The position numbers and the translations under genes were made by a program. Below the pieces are notes generated by a model that saw only the letters and a program-made list of their open reading frames with translations, did no database searches and was not told the DNA's origin. 32,616 nucleotides of DNA from an uncultured Ignavibacterium sp. (GTDB lineage: Bacteria > Bacteroidota > Ignavibacteria > Ignavibacteriales > Ignavibacteriaceae): assembly GCA_937934185.1 (NCBI GenBank), contig CALHAB010000164.1, positions 1-32,616 on the forward strand, written 5' to 3'. Shown here piece after piece: positions 17,847 to 26,190 of the stretch (position 1 is its first letter; each line of letters starts with the position of its first letter).

Positions 17847-18296
17847 ATGAAAGCTTCTGAACAGATTAAAGCAGTACAGATAATATTTTTTGCATTGCTG
17901 ACTGGCCAGATAATATTTCTTTTTATAGCAGTATTTCTTGTTCAATCAGGAAATGTTTTGCCAAATGAGGATTTATATCTGATTCTGCTTGTTGTTGACC
18001 TTATTATTATTGCACCAGCGATTGTCGCCGGTCCAATGCTTTATCGTTCATTTATTAGCAGAGTAAAACCTAAAATGTCATTATCCGAAAAGTTTAACCT
18101 TTATAAACAGGGAACTATAATCAAACTTTCTTTGGTTGAAGCTCCAGTTATATTTTCAATTGTTGCATATATGTTAACAGGCGCATTATTATTTTTGATA
18201 ATAGCAATTGGTGTACTGGTTTTATTCTTCCTGCACAAACCTACAATTGAGAAATTTGCTGAGGATTTTAATATATCCCTGTCGGAATTGGAGTGA
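17847..18296 (+). CDS. Small integral membrane protein of unknown function
   Basis: A 149-aa protein with four predicted membrane helices: about residues 11-32 (IIFFALLTGQIIFLFIAVFL), 44-63, 94-112 and 113-129, in two pairs separated by a charged loop (RVKPKMSLSEKFNLYKQG). The C-terminal ~18 residues are acidic and cytoplasmic. I do not recognise a named family with confidence; proteins of this shape are annotated only as conserved membrane proteins in Bacteroidota. A TTG six bases upstream could start it, but the ATG at 17847 with AGG at a suitable distance is more likely. It is divergent from prfA and 48 bases upstream of ispH. Confidence 0.7.
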   Translation: MKASEQIKAVQIIFFALLTGQIIFLFIAVFLVQSGNVLPNEDLYLILLVVDLIIIAPAIVAGPMLYRSFISRVKPKMSLSEKFNLYKQGTIIKLSLVEAPVIFSIVAYMLTGALLFLIIAIGVLVLFFLHKPTIEKFAEDFNISLSELE

Positions 18297-18344
18297 ATTG
18301 AACAATAAATTTCAGTAAGATGTTTGAATAAATAAAAATTATAT

Positions 18345-19568
18345 ATGAAAAAATTTGAAATACCTCAGTTTTACAGAAGCTCATTTATCACTAGAATAAA
18401 AAACGCACGCAAGGATCTTGATCCACGCAAGAAAGATTTTTCCCCCACAAAACTTGATTTCGGTCCGGTCAGGTTTTTACTCGCACGACATTTTGGATTT
18501 TGTTACGGAGTTGAAAATGCAATTGAGATTGCATACAAAACAATTGAAGAAAATCCCGACAAAAGAATTTTCCTTTTGAGTGAAATGATTCACAATCCGG
18601 GCGTTAATCTTGACCTTCAGAAACTCGGAGTAAAATTTCTGATGGATACAACAGGTAATCACTTAATTGACTGGAATGAATTGACAAAAGAGGATATCGT
18701 GATTATCCCTGCATTCGGAACCACATTAGAAATTGAACGAAAACTAAACGAAGTTGGTATTGATCCTTATCGCTATAACACAACCTGTCCGTTTGTTGAA
18801 AAAGTCTGGAACCGAAGCGAGCAACTTGGTAAGCAGAATTACACCGTCATTATTCACGGCAAACATTATCACGAAGAAACAAGAGCAACATTTTCACACA
18901 GTAAGACTTCTGCCCCCTCAGTAATTGTCCGCGATCTAAATGAAGCAAAAATCCTCTCATCATTCATATTGAATGAAAGACCTGCAGAGGATTTTTATAA
19001 ATTATTTACCGGTAAATATTCGGAAGGATTTGATGTTGAAAAAGATTTGGAAAGAGTTGGCGTAGTAAATCAAACTACAATGCTTGCAACTGAAACTCAG
19101 GAGATTGCAGATCATCTCAGAAATATTATGATAAAAAAATATGGCGAAGAAAACCTGAAAGATCATTTTGCTGATACACGGGATACACTTTGCTATGCAA
19201 CAAATGATAATCAGGAATCGACTTATGGACTGCTACAAGAAAAAGCCGATTTCGCAATTGTTGTTGGAGGTTATAACAGTTCCAACACTTCTCATATAGT
19301 TGAACTTTGTGAAGAGAAGCTTCCCACTTACTTTATTTCCTCTGAAGAAAAAATCATTTCATCCAGTCATATAAAACATTTTGATATTCATTCACATCAG
19401 GAAAAAGAAACTTTTGGTTTTATTCCCAGGAAAGATAAAGTAGATATAATTTTAACAAGTGGTGCAAGCTGTCCGGATGCTGTAGTAGAAGCAGTGTTAA
19501 GAAAAATTCATTCGTTTTTTGATGGAGCTAAGGATATTGATACTTTATTAAACGAAATACTAAAATGA
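18345..19568 (+). CDS. ispH: 4-hydroxy-3-methylbut-2-enyl diphosphate reductase (long, plant/cyanobacterial type)
   Basis: IspH performs the last step of the MEP pathway, reducing HMBPP to IPP and DMAPP with a 4Fe-4S cluster. Cluster ligands are Cys53 (HFGFCYGV), Cys148 (NTTCPFV) and Cys283 (DTLCYATNDNQ). His83 (MIHNPG) and the GKHYHEET segment (172-179) match substrate-site residues. At 407 aa it is about 90 residues longer than E. coli IspH; it has an N-terminal extension of about 40 residues and an insertion around 195-235, and the HEET segment resembles plant and cyanobacterial enzymes. IPP made here feeds the carotenoid genes at 29309-32616, as well as quinones and cell-wall lipid carriers. 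No ribosome binding site is evident. Confidence 0.95.
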   Translation: MKKFEIPQFYRSSFITRIKNARKDLDPRKKDFSPTKLDFGPVRFLLARHFGFCYGVENAIEIAYKTIEENPDKRIFLLSEMIHNPGVNLDLQKLGVKFLMDTTGNHLIDWNELTKEDIVIIPAFGTTLEIERKLNEVGIDPYRYNTTCPFVEKVWNRSEQLGKQNYTVIIHGKHYHEETRATFSHSKTSAPSVIVRDLNEAKILSSFILNERPAEDFYKLFTGKYSEGFDVEKDLERVGVVNQTTMLATETQEIADHLRNIMIKKYGEENLKDHFADTRDTLCYATNDNQESTYGLLQEKADFAIVVGGYNSSNTSHIVELCEEKLPTYFISSEEKIISSSHIKHFDIHSHQEKETFGFIPRKDKVDIILTSGASCPDAVVEAVLRKIHSFFDGAKDIDTLLNEILK

Positions 19569-19590
19569 ATTGATGTGCAAAAAATTATAA

Positions 19591-19617
19591 TTGTTTTTGT
19601 TTTTAAGCTTACCTTTG
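19591..19617 (+). promoter_or_regulatory. Candidate Bacteroidetes-type promoter
   Basis: TTG (19591-19593), a 16-base spacer, then TACCTTTG (19610-19617), which fits TAnnTTTG exactly. It lies in the 172-base gap between ispH and the AAA+ regulator gene at 19741. Transcription would start near 19625, leaving a leader of about 115 bases. Apart from this element the gap is plain A/T-rich sequence. Confidence 0.4.
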
Positions 19618-19740
19618 TAATTATGTTTTTAATAAATATTTCTTTAACCGAAACTTATTCAGAAATGTTTGATTGTTAATTTTTGTTAACCTATGTTTAA
19701 TTAGAGTAATAATTAAAATATTATAAAAGTGAGGGTGTTT

Positions 19741-21633
19741 ATGAAGCAAGAACACCTTGATCTTATATATAAACTTTCTACTCATCCTGTTTCGCCAGCA
19801 TATTTTGATAACCCTAATAAATATTTATTCTGGTTTTTCGAAAATATCAAACCTGTTTTATCAGAAGCTGATAAACTTATCTTTAGCCACATTAGATTTT
19901 TCGATTTTGATACGATTGACAACAAATATTTTCGTGAAGGTGAACTAATAGGTTTTCCAATTTTATACGGGACTAGCGATCCAAATGAACTTACTAAAAT
20001 TAAATTAGAAGTTATAACCTTCGTTATTGCAATAATCTTAGTGCAAAAAACAAATTCTGATGGAACAAGAATTTCAATTAATGCGTTTCAGGATAAAATG
20101 ATTGTTGAGTCAATATCAAAGGGAAATGGTGAAAAATTTTCATTAGACTATGACGATCAAACCAAAATAATCTCTTTTAATATTCCTGATCTTTATGATG
20201 AACGGATTTCAAAAACTTTTTATGAATCACTAAAAAACAAACTCGAAATTCCCGGTAAAAATGATAAAGATGATTTAATAATTATGAGTGCTGTTGATGT
20301 AGATACCTGTATAGGTATCTTATTTAATTCAGGAATTGCTCAATCGTTTATACCGGAAATCCAAGATTTTTTGAACTCGGAAAAAATTCAAAGAATCATA
20401 GAGAACATTCTTTCAGAATTTAAAAAATTAAACAGCAAATTTGGTTTTGCTCAAGATGAAAATGTATTAAAAAATTATGTTCTTACAGCATTACTTCATT
20501 CATGGATAAAGAGTTGTAAATATAATTATATGATCACATCGGTTAGATATAATCAGTTCAAACAGCCTTCCAGTTTTGCTGTTTTTCTTTTGGTTTCAAA
20601 TGAAAAAGTTAAAAGAGAAATTTTAGATATTATGCATATTTCACTAAATATTGCATTTAACGCACTAAACGAAATTCAAAAATGGATTGGTAAGAAAGAT
20701 TCATTCATACTATTAAAAAGTGATCATATTTTGAATGATATCAACCGGGAGAAAAAATATAGCTCTGTACTCATATATAGAAGTTCGGTAATGCAAAAAT
20801 TAGATATGGAGATTGATCGTATTTCTAAAACCAATGAGCCAGTATTATTAGTTGGTGAAACAGGAACAGGAAAAGATTTAATAGCATATGAGATTCATCA
20901 AAGAAGTAATAATGAAAAGCCTTTTAAGATTATATCGCAAGTTGAAGATGAAATTAATCTTAAGAGATTAAATGAATTCGGTACAATATATTTTCCTGAA
21001 ATTACAGATATTTCTGAAAGTAACCAGAAAAATCTGATGCATTTCTTAAAGGGTCTTAGTTTCCAATCAAGTAATGATGATTATCAACACTTAACGAGAT
21101 TTTTATTTGCTTCTAATGCAGATTTACTGAAAAGTATGAAAACAGGTAAACTACGGGAGGATTTCTATTATCAAATAAATGTAGTTAGTCTTATTATTCC
21201 ACCTCTAAGAGAAAGAGTTGAGGATATTCCATTGTTAACTCAGCACTTTGTAAAATTTCACTCGATGCGAATTAAAGGTTTAGAATACAAAATTAACCGC
21301 TCAGCACTGGATTTTCTGTCCAAAAAGGACTTTAAAGGAAATGTGAGGGAATTAGAACATTTAATTATTAATGCTATTGTTAAATCAGAATCAGAAATTC
21401 TTGAACCATCTTCTTTTTTTGAGATTATTTTGCAAAAGGATGAATTTTATTCTGATTTATATGATCTAAATTTTGAGGGAAACTTTAAAGTCGTTAACAA
21501 AAGATTCAGAAAAATTTATTTTGAAAAACTACTTAGAAAAACAAAGGGTAATATCTCAGAGGCAGCTAAAATTTCAGGATTAACACCGCCAACAGTTTAT
21601 CATCTTGTCAAGACTCTAAAAATTAAGATTTAA
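19741..21633 (+). CDS. Degenerate sigma54-activator-like AAA+ regulator lacking the GAFTGA loop
   Basis: A 630-aa protein. Residues 1 to about 345 are a region I do not recognise, possibly GAF-like at its end. The AAA+ core follows, with Walker A GETGTGKD (372-379). The usual stretch with ESELFGHE and GAFTGA is missing: Walker A to Walker B spans 47 residues, against 71 in the NtrC-type protein at 13369. Walker B reads YFPEI, with Pro419 where Asp is expected and Glu420 kept. The arginine-finger region (REDFYYQIN), IPPLRERVEDIPLL and GNVRELE are normal, and a Fis-type helix-turn-helix (GNISEAAKISGLTPPTVYHL) ends the protein. It should bind DNA but is unlikely to activate sigma54. The ATG at 19741 follows GTGAGGG; a GTG 12 bases upstream is less likely. 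Confidence 0.85.
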   Translation: MKQEHLDLIYKLSTHPVSPAYFDNPNKYLFWFFENIKPVLSEADKLIFSHIRFFDFDTIDNKYFREGELIGFPILYGTSDPNELTKIKLEVITFVIAIILVQKTNSDGTRISINAFQDKMIVESISKGNGEKFSLDYDDQTKIISFNIPDLYDERISKTFYESLKNKLEIPGKNDKDDLIIMSAVDVDTCIGILFNSGIAQSFIPEIQDFLNSEKIQRIIENILSEFKKLNSKFGFAQDENVLKNYVLTALLHSWIKSCKYNYMITSVRYNQFKQPSSFAVFLLVSNEKVKREILDIMHISLNIAFNALNEIQKWIGKKDSFILLKSDHILNDINREKKYSSVLIYRSSVMQKLDMEIDRISKTNEPVLLVGETGTGKDLIAYEIHQRSNNEKPFKIISQVEDEINLKRLNEFGTIYFPEITDISESNQKNLMHFLKGLSFQSSNDDYQHLTRFLFASNADLLKSMKTGKLREDFYYQINVVSLIIPPLRERVEDIPLLTQHFVKFHSMRIKGLEYKINRSALDFLSKKDFKGNVRELEHLIINAIVKSESEILEPSSFFEIILQKDEFYSDLYDLNFEGNFKVVNKRFRKIYFEKLLRKTKGNISEAAKISGLTPPTVYHLVKTLKIKI

Positions 21634-21660
21634 GTATATTCAAAATATTTTAGTGTAAAT

Positions 21661-22626
21661 CTATCTAAAGTCATCAGTCAACATTCTAAAAAAGTTTGTT
21701 ATTTCGTTCTTACTTTCATCAACCAATCTTTCCATCAACTCTTTCACTGTCGGAATATCTTTAATTAATCCGGCTCCCTGACCGGCTTCAAGCTCACCTT
21801 CTTTTTCATCACCTTCAAAAATCCCGGCCCGCTCTCTTTTATTACCAAGCAATTCTTTTAACTTAATTTCATCCCAGCATTCTTCTTCTGCTTTTATTGC
21901 ACGCAAAGCAAAATCATTTTTTATCATTCTTACTAATCCAATTTTTTTCAAAGCAAGTACAGTATCTGTATCACCAGCTTCAACAATTTTTCTTTTATAA
22001 TTTTCATGTGCAGATGATTCAACTGTTGCAGCGAAACGGGTTCCTATCTGTACTCCTTCTGCACCTAATGCTAAGGCAGCAACTATGCCTCTTCCATCGA
22101 CTATTCCTCCTGCTGCAATTACCGGAATTTCAAGTGCATCAACCAGTTGCGGTATTAATGCAAAAGTAGTAATCTGATCAGCTCCATTGTGACCACCGGC
22201 TTCAACTCCTTCACCAACTATCGCATCACAACCAGCTTCCTGCGCTTTTAGTCCGTACTTAACATTTGGAACAACATGAATTATTTTTATTCCATTGTCC
22301 TTAAGTTGATGAGCAAATTTTTTAGGATGTCCCGCAGAAGTAAAAACAATTTTTACTCCTTCTTCAATAGTTACATTTACAAGTTCATCTGCATCTCCGC
22401 GAAGTAAAGGAATATTTACTCCGAAAGGTTTATCTGTTGCGGCTTTACATTTTCTTATATGTTCTCTCAGCAAATCAGGTTTCATTGAACCGGAGCCAAT
22501 TAAACCAAGACCACCGCAGTTTGAAACTGCAGAGGCAAGCTTCCAGCCGGAAACCCAAACCATTCCGGCTTGGATTATTGGTAATTCAATACCGAATAAC
22601 TCTGTGATTTTTGTTTTAAATTGCAT
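21661..22626 (-). CDS. Nitronate monooxygenase / FabK-like flavin oxidoreductase
   Basis: A 321-aa TIM-barrel FMN protein of the 2-nitropropane dioxygenase family. It has the N-terminal ELPIIQAGM, the SNCGGLGLIGSGS loop, PFGVNIPL, GVEAGGHNG (with the conserved His), and the phosphate-binding IPVIAAGGIVDGRG followed by GAEGVQIGTRF. Family members oxidise nitronates or act as enoyl-ACP reductase II (FabK); the sequence alone does not decide between them. There is no partner gene on the same strand. The ATG at 22626 has no clear ribosome binding site, but it fits the family start and a good -7 element lies upstream. It is divergent from metK. Confidence 0.85.
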   Translation of the reverse strand: MQFKTKITELFGIELPIIQAGMVWVSGWKLASAVSNCGGLGLIGSGSMKPDLLREHIRKCKAATDKPFGVNIPLLRGDADELVNVTIEEGVKIVFTSAGHPKKFAHQLKDNGIKIIHVVPNVKYGLKAQEAGCDAIVGEGVEAGGHNGADQITTFALIPQLVDALEIPVIAAGGIVDGRGIVAALALGAEGVQIGTRFAATVESSAHENYKRKIVEAGDTDTVLALKKIGLVRMIKNDFALRAIKAEEECWDEIKLKELLGNKRERAGIFEGDEKEGELEAGQGAGLIKDIPTVKELMERLVDESKNEITNFFRMLTDDFR

Positions 22627-22651
22627 AAAATTTTGTGCTTAATTAACTGCA

Positions 22652-22659
22652 CAAAGATA
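22652..22659 (-). promoter_or_regulatory. Candidate -7 promoter element for the flavin oxidoreductase
   Basis: On the minus strand this reads TATCTTTG, an exact TAnnTTTG match, about 25 bases before the start codon. The nearest TTTG upstream is only 11 bases away, which is too close, so the -33 element is unclear. Confidence 0.35.
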
Positions 22660-22681
22660 GATAATTCACTCAAAAGATTTA

Positions 22682-22712
22682 TTGTATATCATGGAGAGAT
22701 TGGCTAAGTTTG
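22682..22712 (+). promoter_or_regulatory. Candidate Bacteroidetes-type promoter for metK
   Basis: TTG at 22682-22684, a 20-base spacer, then TAAGTTTG (22705-22712), which fits TAnnTTTG. Transcription would start near 22719, leaving a leader of about 48 bases. That is too short for a SAM-I riboswitch, and none of that riboswitch's conserved sequence is seen. Spacing and element quality are the best in the window. Confidence 0.5.
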
Positions 22713-22766
22713 TAACCTGAAAATCAACAATAGCATATAATAATAAGTAAAAAAGGATTTAAAATT

Positions 22767-23909
22767 ATGTCGTTTTTCTTCACTTCCGAATCAGTATCTG
22801 AAGGGCATCCTGATAAAGTTTGTGATGCTATTTCCGACGGCGTTCTTGATGCAATTATCAAACTGGATCCGAATGCAAGAGTTGCCTGCGAAACATTTGT
22901 TACAACCGGATTAGTTTTGGTTGGCGGTGAAATCACCACATCGGCTTATGTGGAAATTCCCGATGTTGTTCGTGCAACTATAAAAAAAATTGGTTATACA
23001 AGTGCCGAATATAAATTTGATTCTGAGTCTTGTTCTGTACTGAATGCTATTCATTCACAATCACCTGATATTGCAATGGGTGTTGATAAAGGAGGTGCGG
23101 GTGATCAGGGTTTAATGTTTGGTTATGCCTGTGATCAGACTCCTGAGTTTATGCCAATGCCAATTATGTTTGCTCATAAGTTAGTTAAAAGATTAGCTGA
23201 TATAAGAAAAAGTTTTGACGGCTTTATGCCTTACCTGAGACCAGATGCAAAATCTCAGGTTACAATTGAATATGACAACGAGTGGAAACCTGTCCGTGTT
23301 GATACAATTGTTGTTTCAACTCAACATGATCCGGATGTCACTCAGGAAAGAATTAAAGAAGATGTGATTGAAGAAGTTGTAAAGAAAGTTATTCCTGCAG
23401 AAATGCTTGATAACAAAACCAAATATTTTGTTAATCCAACAGGAAGATTTGAAATTGGCGGTCCTCACGGCGATAGCGGTTTAACCGGCAGAAAAATTAT
23501 TGTTGATACTTATGGCGGATGGGCGCCTCACGGTGGTGGCGCATTTTCTGGCAAAGATCCATCTAAAGTTGACAGATCGGCTACTTATGCTGCAAGACAT
23601 ATTGCCAAGAATGTTGTTGCTGCCGGATTAGCCAAAGAGTGTTTGGTTCAGGTTGCTTATGCAATCGGCGTTGCTGAGCCGGTTTCTATCTTCGTAAATA
23701 CCAAAGGAACTGGTGTTATTCCCGATTCTGAAATTGCAAATATGATTTCCAAAGAAATTGATCTTACTCCTAAAGGAATAATTGAACGACTAAAACTAAG
23801 AAGACCAATTTATCAGAAGACTTCTGCTTACGGACATTTTGGAAGAACGGAAGAAGAATTCACCTGGGAAAAGCTTGATCTTGTAGATATCTTCAAAAAA
23901 TATGCTTAA
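22767..23909 (+). CDS. metK: S-adenosylmethionine synthetase
   Basis: MetK, 380 aa, makes S-adenosylmethionine from methionine and ATP in the cytoplasm. It has the N-terminal catalytic [10 protein letters not shown] (His14), the [12 protein letters not shown] loop, [21 protein letters not shown] split as GGPHGDSG and IIVDTYGG, and the [16 protein letters not shown] phosphate-binding segment. The length is normal. The ATG follows AAAAAAGGAT. It lies 90 bases upstream of ahcY, so the two enzymes of the methyl cycle probably share a transcript. The likely promoter is at 22682-22712. Confidence 0.98.
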   Translation: MSFFFTSESVSEGHPDKVCDAISDGVLDAIIKLDPNARVACETFVTTGLVLVGGEITTSAYVEIPDVVRATIKKIGYTSAEYKFDSESCSVLNAIHSQSPDIAMGVDKGGAGDQGLMFGYACDQTPEFMPMPIMFAHKLVKRLADIRKSFDGFMPYLRPDAKSQVTIEYDNEWKPVRVDTIVVSTQHDPDVTQERIKEDVIEEVVKKVIPAEMLDNKTKYFVNPTGRFEIGGPHGDSGLTGRKIIVDTYGGWAPHGGGAFSGKDPSKVDRSATYAARHIAKNVVAAGLAKECLVQVAYAIGVAEPVSIFVNTKGTGVIPDSEIANMISKEIDLTPKGIIERLKLRRPIYQKTSAYGHFGRTEEEFTWEKLDLVDIFKKYA

Positions 23910-23999
23910 AAAATTACTTTAAATTGAATTCTTATGCTGATTATATTGTTGAAGAATTTGAACAAAAGTTTTTAATAAAAATGTAAGGATAAAATAAAT

Positions 24000-25328
24000 A
24001 TGAGTACTGCAACTGAATTAAAAATAGACCTTTCACTTCCCTACAAAGTAAAAGATATTTCATTAGCTGAATGGGGAAGAAAAGAAATTAAATTAGCTGA
24101 AGCAGAAATGCCCGGATTGATGGCATTGAGAGAGAAATATCGTGATTCAAAACCACTTAAAGGGGCAAGAATTGCTGGTTGTCTTCATATGACAATTCAA
24201 ACTGCTGTTCTGATCGAAACACTTATTGAACTTGGTGCTGAAGTTCGATGGTCATCCTGCAATATTTTTTCAACACAGGATCATGCTGCTGCTGCAATTG
24301 CTGCTGCAGGAATTCCGGTCTTTGCGTGGAAAGGTATGACTGAAGAAGAATTTAATTGGTGTATTGAGCAGACACTTTTCTTTGGTGATGAAAGCCGTCC
24401 GCTTAATATGATTCTTGATGACGGCGGTGATTTGACAAATATGGTTCTTGATAACTATCCCGAACTTGTTAAAGGTATCAAAGGAATATCTGAAGAAACC
24501 ACAACTGGCGTTCACAGACTTTATGACAGAATGAAAAACGGCACGCTTCCTATTCCGGCAATAAATGTTAATGATTCTGTAACCAAATCAAAATTCGATA
24601 ACAAATACGGCTGCCGTGAATCTCTTGTCGATGCAATTCGCCGTGCAACTGATTTGATGTTGGCTGGCAAAGTAGCTGTTGTTGCCGGATTTGGTGATGT
24701 TGGAAAAGGTTCAGCCGAATCACTTCGTGGAGCTCACTGCCGTGTAATTGTAACAGAGATTGATCCTATTTGTGCTTTACAAGCAGCGATGGAAGGTTAT
24801 GAAGTTAAGAAAATGATTGACGCAGTTAAGGAAGCTGATATTATTGTTACTGCAACAGGTAACAAAAATGTTATTACCGAAAAGCATTTCAGATTAATGA
24901 AAGATAAAGCTGTAGTTTGTAATATCGGACACTTTGATATTGAAATTGATATGGCATGGTTAAATAAAAACTACGGACATACAAAAGACACCATTAAACC
25001 TCAGGTTGATAAATACACAATAGACGGCAAAGACATAATCGTTCTCTCCGAAGGAAGATTGGTTAATCTCGGTAATGCAACAGGTCATCCATCATTTGTT
25101 ATGTCTAATTCCTTTACAAATCAGACACTTGCTCAGATTGAATTATGGAATCATCCTGAAAGATATGAGAATAAAGTTTATACACTGCCAAAACATCTTG
25201 ATGAAATGGTTGCAAGACTTCATCTTGCAAAGATTGGTGCTGAACTCGATGAATTAACTCCCGAACAGGCTGAATATATCGGTGTTCCTGTTGAAGGTCC
25301 ATATAAACCAGATTATTACAGATATTAA
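24000..25328 (+). CDS. ahcY: Adenosylhomocysteinase
   Basis: AhcY (SahH), 442 aa, hydrolyses S-adenosylhomocysteine to adenosine and homocysteine with bound NAD, removing the product inhibitor of methyltransferases. It has [16 protein letters not shown] near residue 60, [16 protein letters not shown], the ILDDGGDLT substrate loop, [19 protein letters not shown], the NAD-binding glycine motif [13 protein letters not shown], and the C-terminal KPDYYRY that completes the neighbouring subunit's NAD site. AAGGAT precedes the ATG. It follows metK by 90 bases and is followed directly by a strong hairpin terminator. Confidence 0.98.
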   Translation: MSTATELKIDLSLPYKVKDISLAEWGRKEIKLAEAEMPGLMALREKYRDSKPLKGARIAGCLHMTIQTAVLIETLIELGAEVRWSSCNIFSTQDHAAAAIAAAGIPVFAWKGMTEEEFNWCIEQTLFFGDESRPLNMILDDGGDLTNMVLDNYPELVKGIKGISEETTTGVHRLYDRMKNGTLPIPAINVNDSVTKSKFDNKYGCRESLVDAIRRATDLMLAGKVAVVAGFGDVGKGSAESLRGAHCRVIVTEIDPICALQAAMEGYEVKKMIDAVKEADIIVTATGNKNVITEKHFRLMKDKAVVCNIGHFDIEIDMAWLNKNYGHTKDTIKPQVDKYTIDGKDIIVLSEGRLVNLGNATGHPSFVMSNSFTNQTLAQIELWNHPERYENKVYTLPKHLDEMVARLHLAKIGAELDELTPEQAEYIGVPVEGPYKPDYYRY

Positions 25329-25343
25329 AAATTAAATTACATT

Positions 25344-25402
25344 TGGCTATCTTATTACTGTCACTTAAACGATTTTAAGATAGCCATTTATTTTTAATTT
25401 TT
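25344..25402 (+). terminator. Intrinsic terminator after ahcY
   Basis: Perfect 11-bp inverted repeat, TGGCTATCTTA (25344-25354) and TAAGATAGCCA (25376-25386), with a 21-base loop, followed by T-rich sequence up to 25403. It lies 16 bases after the ahcY stop and should end the metK-ahcY transcript. The T-rich tail runs straight into the start codon of the next gene at 25404. Confidence 0.75.
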
Positions 25403-25403
25403 T

Positions 25404-25640
25404 ATGACATCTTTTGCAAAAAAATACTATTCGCTCCTAGCAAAACTTCCGGAAGATAATTCAACTGATTTGCTGTTTTCTGATATCCCAAACCAAATGG
25501 AATTGGATAACTTTGTGGATTGGTGGTCGGAGATATATAAAGTATGGTTAAAAGAATTTCCTGACAGACTTTTTCAGATTGATTATGATGAGATAAAAAT
25601 AAGAAAAGAATTTATTCTTAAGCTTGGCTTTAGAAAATGA
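25404..25640 (+). CDS. Small protein paired with a broken nucleotidyltransferase gene
   Basis: A 78-aa protein of no family I recognise. It is acidic and aromatic in the middle (NFVDWWSEIYKVWLKEFPDR) with a basic C-terminus (KIRKEFILKLGFRK), and has no signal peptide or membrane segment. The frame is open from ATG to stop, and its stop overlaps the start of the following nucleotidyltransferase pseudogene by ATGA. The two were therefore built as a coupled pair, as in many two-gene toxin-antitoxin or abortive-infection cassettes. No ribosome binding site is seen; the ATG directly follows the T-rich tail of the upstream terminator. It may be a leftover of a decaying cassette. Confidence 0.6.
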   Translation: MTSFAKKYYSLLAKLPEDNSTDLLFSDIPNQMELDNFVDWWSEIYKVWLKEFPDRLFQIDYDEIKIRKEFILKLGFRK

Positions 25641-26190
25641 ATGATTTCGAAAAAGCTTTATTAGCTGTTGATAATTTCTGTAAAATAAATTCAATTGATT
25701 ATGCTGTAATTGGGGGCGTTGCTGTAGTTGCCTATGGTTCTTTAAGAACTAAAAAGATATTGATGTTACACTACTTTGTGAGATTGATGATATAGATAGG
25801 ATTCATAACATTTTTATTCAAGAATTTGATCCTCTTATTTCTGATTCACTGAATTTCTTCAAACATAACTTTGTCTTACCACTAAAACACAAAACTCTTA
25901 AAATTAAAATCGATATAATAGTTGGTTTAACTGGTTTTGATAAGAATATGATTAAAAGAAGGAAAAGAATAAAATTTGGTGATGTTGAATTTTTTGTTTG
26001 CTCATTATAAGACTTAATTATTTATAAACTTTTTGGAAACAGATTTCAAGATTTAGCTGATATCGCTGAGTTGATGAGAATAAATAAAAATTCATTGAAT
26101 AAAGATTATTTGATAAATCAAACCTCCGAATTTATCAATTTGGGCAGAGAAGATATGCTTACAACTTTAAAAAATTTCTTAAATCAATAA
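25637..26190 (+). pseudogene. Nucleotidyltransferase (AbiEii/MNT-like) pseudogene
   Basis: The first frame, from ATG 25637, gives FCKINSIDYAVIGGVAVVAY and then GSLRT, the GG-x-A..YG..RT start of a Pol-beta-type nucleotidyltransferase. At the A-run 25751-25755 the frame is lost. Continuing one frame over from GAT at 25756 restores DIDVTLLCEIDDIDRIHNIF and later KIDIIVGLTGFDKNMIKRR, so the catalytic DID and the third acidic residue are split from the start by what looks like a one-base deletion. A second lesion is the in-frame TAA at 26008, where family members read S-x-E-DLIIYKL. The rest (LIIYKLFGNRFQDLADIAEL) is intact to the TAA at 26188. The gene is clearly dead unless the assembly is wrong at two places. 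Its end overlaps the convergent SDR gene by 12 bases. Confidence 0.85.

Noticed and set aside
17757-17945. A 62-codon minus-strand frame upstream of prfA
   Set aside because: It overlaps the prfA start and the divergent promoter region, is rich in Lys/Tyr/Asn from A/T-rich DNA, and resembles no protein.
21634-21660. Terminator between the AAA+ regulator and the flavin oxidoreductase
   Set aside because: Only an AAAATATTTT palindrome with no GC pairs and no loop; too weak to support.
22701-22714. Sigma54 promoter (TTGGC...) before metK
   Set aside because: The GG has no GC ten bases further on, so the -12 element is missing.
22627-22766. SAM riboswitch before metK
   Set aside because: I looked for SAM-I and SAM-II conserved sequence. 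A GAGAGATTGGC stretch was tempting, but the rest of the core is missing and it coincides with a good TTG-N20-TAAGTTTG promoter.
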